A stretch of DNA of 64,000 bases. It comes from Citrobacter rodentium NBRC 105723 = DSM 16636 (GTDB lineage: Bacteria > Pseudomonadota > Gammaproteobacteria > Enterobacterales > Enterobacteriaceae). The notes beneath the pieces are model-generated. The model saw only the letters and a program-made list of their open reading frames with translations, had not been told where the DNA came from and made no database searches. This document shows, piece after piece, positions 9,194-17,527 of this stretch. The DNA is taken from assembly GCF_021278985.1 (NCBI RefSeq), contig NZ_CP082833.1:5146001-5210000 (forward strand), given 5' to 3'. Position 1 is the first letter of the stretch. Every line of letters begins with the position of its first letter. The translations under genes and the position numbers were made by a program.

Positions 9194-10363
9194 TCAGCGA
9201 CGTTCGTCCAGCGAGACAAACGGACGATCTTCCGGACCGGTATAGTTGGCGGAAGGCCGGATAATTTTGTTGTCCTGACGCTGCTCGATAATGTGCGCCG
9301 CCCAGCCGGTGACGCGGGCAATAACGAACAGCGGGGTGAACATCCCGGTGGGAACGCCCATCATGTTGTAGGAAACCGCCGAGAACCAGTCGAGATTGGG
9401 GAACATCTTTTTGCTTTCCCACATCACCGTTTCCAGACGGTCGGCGATGTTGTACATCTTCAATGAACCGCCCTCTTCGGAAAGCTGCTTCGCTACCCGC
9501 TTGATGACCTGATGGCGCGGGTCGGCGAGGGTGTAAACCGGATGGCCGAAGCCAATCACCACCTCTTTATTTTCCACGCGCCTGCGGATATCGGCTTCCG
9601 CTTCGTCCGGCGTTTCGTAGCGCTGCTGAATTTCCAGCGATACTTCGTTAGCACCGCCGTGCTTCGGCCCGCGCAGCGCGCCTATCGCGCCGATAATCGC
9701 CGAATAGACGTCCGAGCCGGTGCCCGCAATGACCCGGCTGGTAAAGGTGGAGGCGTTGAACTCATGCTCGGCGTAGAGCACCAGCGAGACGTGCATCGCC
9801 TTCTCCCAGCTTTGCGAAGGTTTTTCGCCGTGCAGCAGGTGCAGGAAATGGCCGCCGATGGAGTCGTCGTCGGTTTCCGGCTGGATGCGTTCACCGTTGT
9901 GGCTGTAGTGATACCAGTAGAGAAGGATCGAGCTGAGCGAGGCCAGCAGCTTGTCGGCAATATCGCGCGCGCCGGAGACGGTGTGCCCCTCTTTTTCCGG
10001 CAGCGTGCAGCCCAGCGCCGATACGCCGGTGCGTATCACGTCCATCGGATGCGAGGCGGCAGGCAGCGCTTCCAGCACCGTACGCACATTGGCCGGTAAT
10101 CCCCGCAGCGCTTTCAGTTTGACTTTATATGCCTGAAGCTCATCGCGGGTGGGTAACTTGCCGTGGATCAGCAGGTACGCCACTTCCTCAAATTCGCAGT
10201 GTTGGGCGAGATCGAGAATATCGTAGCCGCGGTAGTGGAGATCGTTACCGCTTTTGCCGACGGTACACAGCGCGGTATTGCCAGCCGGAACGCCGGAAAG
10301 CGCGACGGATTTTTTAGGCTTAATGACATGCGCGTTGTTTTGCAGGATCGTCGTGTCTGTCAT
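9194..10363 (-). CDS. prpC: PrpC, 2-methylcitrate synthase
   Basis: Condenses propionyl-CoA and oxaloacetate to 2-methylcitrate; citrate-synthase fold. 389 residues from the ATG at 10363, chosen because GAGGACAAT precedes it and because the product then begins MTDTTILQNN like the E. coli protein. The frame stays open 24 codons further upstream, but that part is REP sequence. The catalytic triad of the family is present: H235 (GPKHGGANE), H274 (GFGHPVY) and D325 (FPNLDWFS). Second gene of prpBCDE, separated from prpB by a short REP element. Confidence 0.98.
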   Translation of the reverse strand: MTDTTILQNNAHVIKPKKSVALSGVPAGNTALCTVGKSGNDLHYRGYDILDLAQHCEFEEVAYLLIHGKLPTRDELQAYKVKLKALRGLPANVRTVLEALPAASHPMDVIRTGVSALGCTLPEKEGHTVSGARDIADKLLASLSSILLYWYHYSHNGERIQPETDDDSIGGHFLHLLHGEKPSQSWEKAMHVSLVLYAEHEFNASTFTSRVIAGTGSDVYSAIIGAIGALRGPKHGGANEVSLEIQQRYETPDEAEADIRRRVENKEVVIGFGHPVYTLADPRHQVIKRVAKQLSEEGGSLKMYNIADRLETVMWESKKMFPNLDWFSAVSYNMMGVPTGMFTPLFVIARVTGWAAHIIEQRQDNKIIRPSANYTGPEDRPFVSLDERR

Positions 10364-10401
10364 ATTGTCCTCGTCATTATTGTCATGTGTAGGGTATGGT
10401 C

Positions 10402-10440
10402 GTAGGCCTGATAAGGCGAAGCCGCCATCAGGCAATGCCT
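10402..10440. repeat. Single REP element between prpB and prpC
   Basis: GTAGGCCTGATAAGGCGAAG followed by CCGCCATCAGGCA forms an imperfect palindrome typical of a REP element. It lies in the 82-bp gap inside the prp operon, where it may stabilise the upstream prpB message and change the ratio of prpB to prpCDE. Confidence 0.8.
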
Positions 10441-10445
10441 GGGGA

Positions 10446-11330
10446 CTATTTTTTATACAAGGCGTCCAGCCTCTCCTCGTACTGGTAATAATTGATGCTC
10501 TCGTACAGCTCGTTGCGGGTCTGCATCATGTCGATCACGCTCTTTTGCGTCCCTTCTTCACGCAGCACGTTGTAGACCCTCTCCGCCGCGCGGTTCATGG
10601 CGCGAAATGCCGACAGCGGATAGAGCGCCATCGCCACGCCGGCGCTGCGCAGTTCGTCGGTGGTAAACAGCGGCGTCGCGCCAAATTCGGTGATATTGGC
10701 GAGAATCGGTACGTTCACCGCGTCGGCAAACTGGCGGTACATGGCCAGCTCAGTGATGGCTTCCGGAAACAGCATGTCGGCTCCCGCTTCCACGTAGGCC
10801 TGCGCACGGTCGAGCGCCGCCTCCAGACCTTCCACCGCCAGCGCGTCGGTACGCGCCATAATCACGAAGTGGGGATCGGTACGGGCATCCACCGCCGCCC
10901 GGATGCGATCCACCATCTCCTCTTTTGAAACGATCGCTTTGTTCGGTCGATGGCCGCAGCGCTTGGCGCCGATCTGATCTTCGATATGCAACGCCGCCGC
11001 GCCCGCTTTGATCATCGACCTTACGGTGCGCGCAACGTTAAACGCCGAGGCGCCAAAGCCAATGTCGGCATCCACCAGCAGCGGCAGCGGCAGCGGGCAG
11101 ACGTCGGTGATACGGCGAATATCGGTCAGCACGTCGTCAAGAGTGGAAATGCCCAGATCCGGCAGACCGAGCGACCCCGCCGCGACGCCGCCGCCGGAAA
11201 GGTAGATCGCCTGATACCCGGCGCGCTGCGCCAGGAGCGCATGGTTGGCGTTGATCGTGCCGACAATCTGTAACGGGTTTTCTTTGCTGAGGGCGGCGCG
11301 AAACGCCTGACCCGGAGAGTCCAGAGACAT
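10446..11330 (-). CDS. prpB: PrpB, 2-methylisocitrate lyase
   Basis: Splits 2-methylisocitrate into pyruvate and succinate, the last step of the methylcitrate cycle; isocitrate lyase/PEP mutase TIM barrel, Mg-dependent. 294 residues from the ATG at 11330, preceded by AAGAGGATGGAT; an ATG two codons upstream abuts the Shine-Dalgarno and is unlikely. The catalytic loop KRCGH is at K123-H127, two later than in E. coli, because a Pro-Leu insertion (VCPLPLPLLVDAD against VCSLPLLVDAD) precedes the metal-binding DAD. The C-terminus is a little shorter than in E. coli. First gene of prpBCDE, driven by a sigma-54 promoter. Confidence 0.97.
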   Translation of the reverse strand: MSLDSPGQAFRAALSKENPLQIVGTINANHALLAQRAGYQAIYLSGGGVAAGSLGLPDLGISTLDDVLTDIRRITDVCPLPLPLLVDADIGFGASAFNVARTVRSMIKAGAAALHIEDQIGAKRCGHRPNKAIVSKEEMVDRIRAAVDARTDPHFVIMARTDALAVEGLEAALDRAQAYVEAGADMLFPEAITELAMYRQFADAVNVPILANITEFGATPLFTTDELRSAGVAMALYPLSAFRAMNRAAERVYNVLREEGTQKSVIDMMQTRNELYESINYYQYEERLDALYKK

Positions 11331-11375
11331 ATCCATCCTCTTGTTATCAATTTGTTGCTTAGGTAACTGCTATTT

Positions 11376-11391
11376 AGCAAGGGCCGTGCCA
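11376..11391 (-). promoter_or_regulatory. Sigma-54 promoter of prpBCDE
   Basis: On the minus strand TGGCACGGCCCTTGCT fits the -24/-12 consensus TGGCAC-N5-TTGCW perfectly, about 45 bp before the prpB start. It agrees with the sigma-54 activator PrpR encoded divergently. Confidence 0.93.
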
Positions 11392-11486
11392 ACGGCAGCG
11401 TTAAAGCGCTTAATTACAAAAAACCTTTGCCGACAAACAGATACAAAGATGGACTGGCGAAATCGCCACAAAAGCGTGTCAGCTAA

Positions 11487-11534
11487 CGTTTCAAACAGGG
11501 TTTCATGGCGTTTCATTGCAACATTTTTGAAACA
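11487..11534. promoter_or_regulatory. Probable PrpR binding cluster
   Basis: GTTTCA occurs at 11488, 11500 and 11510, and its complement TGAAAC at 11528-11533, so 11510-11533 is an inverted repeat with a 12-bp centre. The cluster lies about 100-150 bp upstream of the prpB sigma-54 promoter and just before prpR, as expected for enhancer sites of a bacterial enhancer-binding protein that may also control its own gene. Binding is inferred. Confidence 0.55.
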
Positions 11535-11576
11535 CGGCTAAACCCATTATTCTCTCTGTTCACGTGTGGAGATGTT

Positions 11577-13172
11577 ATGGCGGCTTCGCAGCTTCCCCCG
11601 CGCGGGAGTGACGACAAACCGGTGATCTGGACCGTCTCAGTGACGCGGCTGTTCGATCTGTTTCGCGATATCAGCCTCGAGTTCGATCACCTGGCGACGA
11701 TCACCCCTATCCAGCTCGGTTTTGAGAAGGCGGTAACCTACATTCGCAAAAAGCTGGCGACCGAGCGCTGCGACGCCATCATCGCCGCGGGATCGAACGG
11801 CGCCTATCTGAAAAGCCGCCTGTCGATTCCGGTGATTCTGATCAAGCCCAGCGGTTTTGACGTGCTGCACGCGCTGGCGAAGGCCGGAAAACTGACGGCG
11901 TCGATTGGCGTCATCACCTATCAGGAAACGCTACCTGCTCTCGTCGCCTTTCAAAAAACGTTTGGGTTACGGCTGGAGCAGCGCAGCTACGTCACTGAAG
12001 AGGACGCGCGCGGACAAATTAACGAACTTAAAGCAAACGGTATTGAGGCGGTGGTCGGCGCGGGGCTTATCACCGGACTGGCGGAAGAAGCCGGAATGAA
12101 GGGAATTTTTATCTATTCGGCGGCCAGCGTGCGGCAGGGATTTATCGATGCGCTGGATATATCCCGCCTGACGCAGCGCCGCCACGGCGCTTTCGCCCCG
12201 ACGCAGGCGCTTCGCACCCGCTACGGGCTGGGTGATATTGCCGGGCAATCCGCGCAGATGGAGCAGATTCGCCATACCATTATGCTGTACGCCCGCTCCC
12301 GCGCCGCCGTACTGATTCAGGGAGAAACCGGCACCGGCAAGGAGCTGGCGGCCCAGGCCATTCACCGGGAGTGCGCGCCCCGCTCGCAGCCGCGCAGCGA
12401 CCAAACCTCTCCCCCGTTCGTCGCCGTGAACTGTGGCGCAATTACCGAATCCTTACTTGAGGCGGAACTGTTTGGCTATGAGGAAGGGGCATTCACCGGC
12501 TCCCGGCGCGGCGGTCGCGCCGGACTGTTCGAAATCGCCCACGGCGGGACGCTGTTCCTTGATGAGATTGGCGAAATGCCCCTGCCCTTGCAGACCCGCC
12601 TGCTGCGCGTGCTGGAAGAAAAAGAGGTCACCCGCGTGGGCGGTCACCACCCGGTTGCGGTTGACGTGCGGGTGATCAGCGCCACCCACTGCAATCTGGA
12701 AGAGGCCGTCAGTCAGGGGCAGTTCCGCCGCGATCTGTTCTATCGCCTGAGCGTACTGCGCCTCAACCTGCCCGCCCTGCGCGAGCGTCCGGGGGATATC
12801 GCTTCGCTGGCGGAAGGCTACTTAAAACAGTCGCTGGCCCTCCTCAACGTCCCGTTTACCGAATCCGTACGCCTGGGGCTGGCGCAGAATATCTCCCTGC
12901 TGCTGCGCTATCGCTGGCCGGGGAATATCCGCGAGCTGCGCAATATGATGGAACGGCTGGCGCTGTTTTTAAGCGTTGAGCCCATGCCGCCGCTGGATGC
13001 GGATCTATTACGCCAACTGCTGCCGGAACTGGCGGCGGTGGAAACCGCGCCCGCGCTGGCGTCGTCGGCCACGCCGCAGGAGGTGCTGGCGCAGTTCAAT
13101 GGCGATAAACGCGCCGCCGCCCGCTATCTGGGGATCAGCAGGACCACTTTCTGGCGACGGTTAAAACAGTGA
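11577..13172 (+). CDS. prpR: PrpR, sigma-54 activator of the propionate operon
   Basis: Activates prpBCDE in response to 2-methylcitrate. 531 residues from the ATG at 11577, with TGGAGA about 5 bases upstream; the frame opens earlier (11505) but the E. coli protein begins at the equivalent of the later Met. Domains: N-terminal PrpR sensor (DKPVIWTVSVTRLFDLFRDI onward, residues about 15-200), AAA+ domain with Walker A GETGTGKE (249-256), the sigma-54 contact loop GAFTGS (304-309) and LFLDEIGEM, and a Fis-type C-terminal helix-turn-helix (ARYLGISRTTFWRRLK). Divergent from prpB with the sigma-54 promoter and probable binding sites between them. Confidence 0.97.
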   Translation: MAASQLPPRGSDDKPVIWTVSVTRLFDLFRDISLEFDHLATITPIQLGFEKAVTYIRKKLATERCDAIIAAGSNGAYLKSRLSIPVILIKPSGFDVLHALAKAGKLTASIGVITYQETLPALVAFQKTFGLRLEQRSYVTEEDARGQINELKANGIEAVVGAGLITGLAEEAGMKGIFIYSAASVRQGFIDALDISRLTQRRHGAFAPTQALRTRYGLGDIAGQSAQMEQIRHTIMLYARSRAAVLIQGETGTGKELAAQAIHRECAPRSQPRSDQTSPPFVAVNCGAITESLLEAELFGYEEGAFTGSRRGGRAGLFEIAHGGTLFLDEIGEMPLPLQTRLLRVLEEKEVTRVGGHHPVAVDVRVISATHCNLEEAVSQGQFRRDLFYRLSVLRLNLPALRERPGDIASLAEGYLKQSLALLNVPFTESVRLGLAQNISLLLRYRWPGNIRELRNMMERLALFLSVEPMPPLDADLLRQLLPELAAVETAPALASSATPQEVLAQFNGDKRAAARYLGISRTTFWRRLKQ

Positions 13173-13677
13173 AGCAATTTTGCCAGGCATCAGGCGATCC
13201 CTTAAGCGACCGCAAAATGTAAATTTGATTTTTATCAACTCGCCTTCAAATAACGACCCTAAAAATCTTAAAAATAAATGTTCTTTTACTTAATCCACGC
13301 CCCGGAAAATAAAAATTTATTTTATATAAAAAACCAACACTATGCCGCTTAATTAACTTAACTAAAATTTCACCCTATTGTTTTTGACCATTAATTTAAA
13401 AAAATAGCGCCAGCCTTAAGCTGTTTTATTTTAACACCGCAGCGAAACTTATTAGCGAAGATTAAGGTATTTTCAGTTAAGAAAAATCTTAATAGACTCT
13501 GACTATCAATTCATTATTCAACCCACAATTAAAACGATTACCGCTTTTTTACGCAATACATAATATTGAAAAAGACGGAAACAAACAGACATAAATAACG
13601 CCTTAAGGGCTAAAGCCAGAGGATTGGTCACGGTTATTTATGTATCAGCATGACGGATAAACTTAAGGAAGAGTCAT
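13173..13677. other. AT-rich intergenic region upstream of the first autotransporter
   Basis: 505 bases without a credible ORF on either strand. It is much richer in A and T than the flanking genes, with several A- and T-tracts, and ends in AAGGAAGAG just before the autotransporter ATG. It probably carries that gene's promoter, and its composition would suit H-NS silencing, but I could not assign -35/-10 boxes with confidence. Confidence 0.6.
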
Positions 13678-16332
13678 ATGAAAAGTCAGCTCATCTCTTT
13701 TCGCTCATCTCTGTTAGCCATCGCAATTTCAGCGGCATTATCTGCAGGCGCAGCGGCAAATAACGGCAATCTGCTCTCTTTTTCTCCACCTGCGAGCATA
13801 ACTGATACGGTTACCATTAACGAGGATGTCACTCTTTCAGAGCATGAGAATACAGATGCAAAATGGAATGAATTCAGCAGCCTGCGGGTAGGTTATAACG
13901 GCAACGGAACGCTGCTTATCGACAATCGGAGTATAACCACCAGAGCGGGAATTATTGGCAATGCCGCGTCGGGTAACGTTACCCTCGTCAACGGCGCGTC
14001 CTGGACACTGAAAGGGCTGAATCTGGTACTGGGAACTGACAACGGCTCCGGCAAGCTGTTCGTGAATAGCGGTAGCCACATCAGCGGAATTGATGAATTA
14101 CGCATTGGTGAACATGCCGCAGGCGCAGAAGGCGAAGTGATAATCGAGGGAACGGGTTCTTCGGTTTCCTCCAACTGGTCGGTAGTGGGCGATCAGGGAC
14201 ACGGAAAGTTGACCATCACCAACGGCGGCGCGCTGTACCTGAACGAGCATATGAACATTGGCTATGTCGGTGTGACCGAATTGTCCAATTATAAGGGCTA
14301 TGGCGAAACGCTGGTCGCTGGCGAAAATGCGCTGCTGGACGTCACGCAGGGGATCTATCTTGGCGGATTCGCCACCACGAAAAACGACGCCACCGGTATT
14401 CTGACCGTCAGCAACGGTGCGACGATCAATTCCGGCAACCTGATCTGGCTGGCGGTAGGAGCAGGCAGCACCGGTATTCTAAACGTTGGCGCCGCGCAGG
14501 GAGAGACAGAACAGGCGGCGGGAACGATTAACGCGCCGCGGATCCATCTTGGCAATACCGATGGCGTCAGCACAGCGGTGCTCAATTTCAACCATTCCAG
14601 CGACGATTTCCTGCTCGGCGCGAATATTACCGGTACTGGCGAAGTGAACCATATCGGTTCGGGCACCACCACCCTTACCGGAGCGAGTAATTACCGGGGA
14701 ACCACCCACGTCGCCAACGGTACGCTGCGCGCTGGCGTGAATAATACGCTGAGCGCGAATTCGGATTATCAGGTGGACAGCGGCGCGCATCTCGATCTCA
14801 ATGGCTATTCGCAAACCATCAACTCGCTTTCGCTGGCGGGAACCGCGACGCTTTCAGGTGATACGCAGGACGGCAGCCCGTTTACGCCCACCACGCTGAC
14901 CATTAACGGCGATTACAGCGGTGATAACGCTCTGCTGGCGATGCGTACCGTGCTGGATGATGACGCTTCCGCTACCGATAAGCTGGTGGTGAAAGGCGAT
15001 ACGGCGGGCGTCACCCGCGTCAGCGTCGCCAACGCCGGCGGCGGCGGCGCGCAGACGGTTGAAGGTATCCGCATTATCGACGTGGAAGGCGCGTCCAACG
15101 GCAGCTTTGTCAAAGAGGGGCGTATCGTCGCGGGCGCTTATGATTATGATATTAAGAAGAGTGATAACCAGAACTGGTATCTGAGCAGCTTAAAAACGGT
15201 TGTACCGCCAACTGAACCTGAGCAGCCTCATGGACCGGTAAAACCAGAGGAACCTTTGCCGCCAGAGGAGCCCGTACAGCCTGAGCCGCTACAGCCTGAG
15301 CCATTACCGCCTGAAGAGCCCGATACGCCGCTCCCGCCGTCTGCGGATGATACGCATCAGTATCGCCCGGAAACGGGCAGCTATCTGGCGAACACCCTTG
15401 TCGCCAACACGCTCTTTACCACCCGGCTGCATGATCGTCTGGGGGAAACCCAGTATACCGATATGCTGACCGGCGAGAAAAAAGTGACCAGCCTGTGGAT
15501 GCGTCATACTGGCGGACATAATCGCTTCAAAGGCGGTTCCGGCCAGGTGAGCACTCAGAGCAACCGCTATGTGATGCAGCTCGGCGGCGATATCGCGCAG
15601 TGGAGCCTCGACGGTCTGGATCGCTGGCATCTGGGGCTGATGGCAGGCTACGCCAACGGCAAAAGCCGCAGCCGCGCCAGCCTGACCGGTTATACCTCGC
15701 GTGGGGAGATCAGCGGATACAGCGTCGGGGTTTACGGCACCTGGTACGCCAACGATGCGGATAAATCCGGCGCTTACGTCGACAGCTGGATGCTGTACAA
15801 CTGGTTCAAGAACACCGTTTCCGGAGAGGCGCTGGCGTCGGAAAAATATGATTCTGACGGCATCACCGCCTCTGTAGAGACCGGGTATACCTTCAGCCTC
15901 GGCGCCAGCAGCGATGGCCGTACCCGTTACTGGCTGCAACCGAAAGTCCAGCTCACCTGGATGGACGTGAAGGCGGATAACCACACCGAGAAAAATGGAA
16001 CCCGCGTCGTTGATGATACTCACGGTAACCTGCAAACGCGTCTTGGGGTAAAAGCGTACATGCAGGGTCATAACGCGATTGATGACGGCAAACAGCGCAC
16101 CTTCCAGCCGTTTGTCGAAGCCAACTGGATCTACAACAGCCATAACTACAGCGTGAAGATGGATGATATCCACGAAGAGGTGAAAGGCTTACGTAACGTT
16201 GGCGAACTGAAAGTCGGCGTTGAAGGCCAGATCAACCCGCGCCTGCAGCTGTGGGGCAACGTCGCCCAACAGATTGGCGATGAGGGTTACAGCGATACGC
16301 TGGGAATGCTGGGTGTGAAATATACCTTCTGA
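13678..16332 (+). CDS. Autotransporter (type Va), beta-helical passenger, copy 1
   Basis: A surface or secreted protein exported by its own outer-membrane barrel. 884 residues: Sec signal peptide (MKSQLISFRSSLLAIAISAA, cleavage near ASA/AAN); passenger to about residue 500 of repeated short beta-strand motifs (NNGNLLSF, GTLRAGVNNTLS, LTINGDYSGDNALL) typical of AIDA/pertactin-like right-handed helices; an autochaperone-like part ending VAGAYDYDIKKSDNQNWYL; a Pro/Glu-rich linker (about 507-556); and a C-terminal 12-strand barrel (LHDRLGETQYTD onward) ending in aromatic YTF. The barrel is closely similar to that of the convergent autotransporter near 19.7-22.8 kb. A rho-independent terminator follows. 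Its ligand or function is not recognisable; adhesion or aggregation is likely. Confidence 0.93.
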   Translation: MKSQLISFRSSLLAIAISAALSAGAAANNGNLLSFSPPASITDTVTINEDVTLSEHENTDAKWNEFSSLRVGYNGNGTLLIDNRSITTRAGIIGNAASGNVTLVNGASWTLKGLNLVLGTDNGSGKLFVNSGSHISGIDELRIGEHAAGAEGEVIIEGTGSSVSSNWSVVGDQGHGKLTITNGGALYLNEHMNIGYVGVTELSNYKGYGETLVAGENALLDVTQGIYLGGFATTKNDATGILTVSNGATINSGNLIWLAVGAGSTGILNVGAAQGETEQAAGTINAPRIHLGNTDGVSTAVLNFNHSSDDFLLGANITGTGEVNHIGSGTTTLTGASNYRGTTHVANGTLRAGVNNTLSANSDYQVDSGAHLDLNGYSQTINSLSLAGTATLSGDTQDGSPFTPTTLTINGDYSGDNALLAMRTVLDDDASATDKLVVKGDTAGVTRVSVANAGGGGAQTVEGIRIIDVEGASNGSFVKEGRIVAGAYDYDIKKSDNQNWYLSSLKTVVPPTEPEQPHGPVKPEEPLPPEEPVQPEPLQPEPLPPEEPDTPLPPSADDTHQYRPETGSYLANTLVANTLFTTRLHDRLGETQYTDMLTGEKKVTSLWMRHTGGHNRFKGGSGQVSTQSNRYVMQLGGDIAQWSLDGLDRWHLGLMAGYANGKSRSRASLTGYTSRGEISGYSVGVYGTWYANDADKSGAYVDSWMLYNWFKNTVSGEALASEKYDSDGITASVETGYTFSLGASSDGRTRYWLQPKVQLTWMDVKADNHTEKNGTRVVDDTHGNLQTRLGVKAYMQGHNAIDDGKQRTFQPFVEANWIYNSHNYSVKMDDIHEEVKGLRNVGELKVGVEGQINPRLQLWGNVAQQIGDEGYSDTLGMLGVKYTF

Positions 16333-16339
16333 ACCGACG

Positions 16340-16370
16340 CCACCCGCGGCAACGCGGGTGGTTTTTCTTT
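16340..16370 (+). terminator. Rho-independent terminator after autotransporter 1
   Basis: A perfect 9-bp GC-rich stem CCACCCGCG/CGCGGGTGG with a GCAA loop is followed by TTTTTC, 8 bases after the autotransporter stop. Confidence 0.95.
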
Positions 16371-16385
16371 CCTCGTCCCTGCGCT

Positions 16386-16517
16386 TCAGGCGCGCAAGCC
16401 CGCTGAAGTCATCAGCAGCCTGAACAGCGCGCCGACCACCGCCAGCAGCAGGACGCTGGCGCACCAGATAGCAATCAGCCACGCCACGCGATGCGACCAT
16501 TTCCTGATTTTCGCCAT
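16386..16517 (-). CDS. Small DUF2474 membrane subunit of the bd oxidase
   Basis: 43 residues, MAKIRKWSHRVAWLIAIWCA followed by SVLLLAVVGALFRLLMTSAG and LRA. A short basic N-terminus precedes one transmembrane helix. It fits the DUF2474 family, found at the 3' end of cyanide-insensitive bd oxidase operons and analogous to CydX of cytochrome bd-I. Its ATG overlaps the TGA of the cydB-like gene by one base, and GGGGAGGG just upstream inside that gene can serve as ribosome-binding site, so it is translationally coupled. Likely role: a structural or stability subunit of the oxidase. Confidence 0.85.
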   Translation of the reverse strand: MAKIRKWSHRVAWLIAIWCASVLLLAVVGALFRLLMTSAGLRA

Positions 16518-17527
16518 CAGTGATAGCCCTCCCCATGCCTGACTTTCCCGCGGAAAACGTAGTAGCTCCAGAACGTATACGCCAGAATGATCGGGATGAT
16601 AATCAGCGCCCCTACCAGCATAAAGCCCTGGCTTTGCGGCGGCGCGGCGGCTTCATGCAGGGTGATATCCGGCGGAATAATATGCGGCCAGATGCTGATT
16701 CCCAGTCCGCTAAAGCCGAGGAAGATAAGCCCCAGCGTCAGCACAAACGCGCGGGTATGGGTGTCCGGACGTTGCAGGCTGCGCCAGAGCCACAGGCTGA
16801 AAACAATCACTAACAGCGGAACCGGCAGGAAGTAATACAGGTTCGGTAACGAGAACCAGCGTTCGGCGATCGCGCTCTGGGTCAGCGGCGTCCACAGGCT
16901 GACCACCGCCATCACCAGCAGCAGGACAATCAGCAGCGGACGGGACAGCTGCCGCATCCGGCTTTGCAACGGATCTTCGCTTTTAATAATCAACCAGGTG
17001 GCGCCCAGCAAGGCGTAGGTGATAACCAGCCCCAGGCCGCAGAACAGGTTAAACGGCGTCAGCCAGTCCAGCTGCGTTCCGCTGAAGGCGCGGCCGCTCA
17101 CCTGAAAACCGCTGACTACCGCCCCGACCACCACCCCCTGACAGAAGGTGGCGAGGATGGAGCCGACGATAAACGACTTATCCCAGAAATCGCGGTGCGA
17201 CTCGGTGGCCTTAAAGCGAAACTCAAAGGCCACGCCGCGAAAAATCAGCCCGAGCAGCATCAGCAGCAGCGGGATGGTGAGCGCATCGGCAATAACCGCG
17301 TAGGCCAGCGGGAAGGCGCCAAACAGCCCCGCGCCGCCCATCACCAGCCAGGTTTCGTTGCCGTCCCAGACCGGGGCGACCGAATTAACCATCACGTCGC
17401 GGTCGTGCTTATCGCGAATAAACGGAAACAGGATGCCAATCCCCAGATCGAAGCCATCCATCACGATATACATCAGCGTGGCGAAGACGATGATGGCGAA
17501 CCAGATTACAGAAAGATCGAGTGTCAT
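16517..17527 (-). CDS. Cytochrome bd-type ubiquinol oxidase subunit II, CIO type
   Basis: Structural subunit of a bd quinol oxidase in the inner membrane. 336 residues with about nine hydrophobic helices, starting MTLDLSVIWFAIIVFATLMY; conserved YIVMDGFDLGIGILFPF and VWDGNETWLVMGGAGLFGAF are hallmarks of CydB/CioB. It is shorter than CydB of bd-I (about 379) and matches the CioB length class. Start and stop overlap its neighbours (ATG within TGATGA of the cydA-like gene; TGA overlapping the DUF2474 start), so the three genes form one operon. Confidence 0.93.
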   Translation of the reverse strand: MTLDLSVIWFAIIVFATLMYIVMDGFDLGIGILFPFIRDKHDRDVMVNSVAPVWDGNETWLVMGGAGLFGAFPLAYAVIADALTIPLLLMLLGLIFRGVAFEFRFKATESHRDFWDKSFIVGSILATFCQGVVVGAVVSGFQVSGRAFSGTQLDWLTPFNLFCGLGLVITYALLGATWLIIKSEDPLQSRMRQLSRPLLIVLLLVMAVVSLWTPLTQSAIAERWFSLPNLYYFLPVPLLVIVFSLWLWRSLQRPDTHTRAFVLTLGLIFLGFSGLGISIWPHIIPPDITLHEAAAPPQSQGFMLVGALIIIPIILAYTFWSYYVFRGKVRHGEGYH

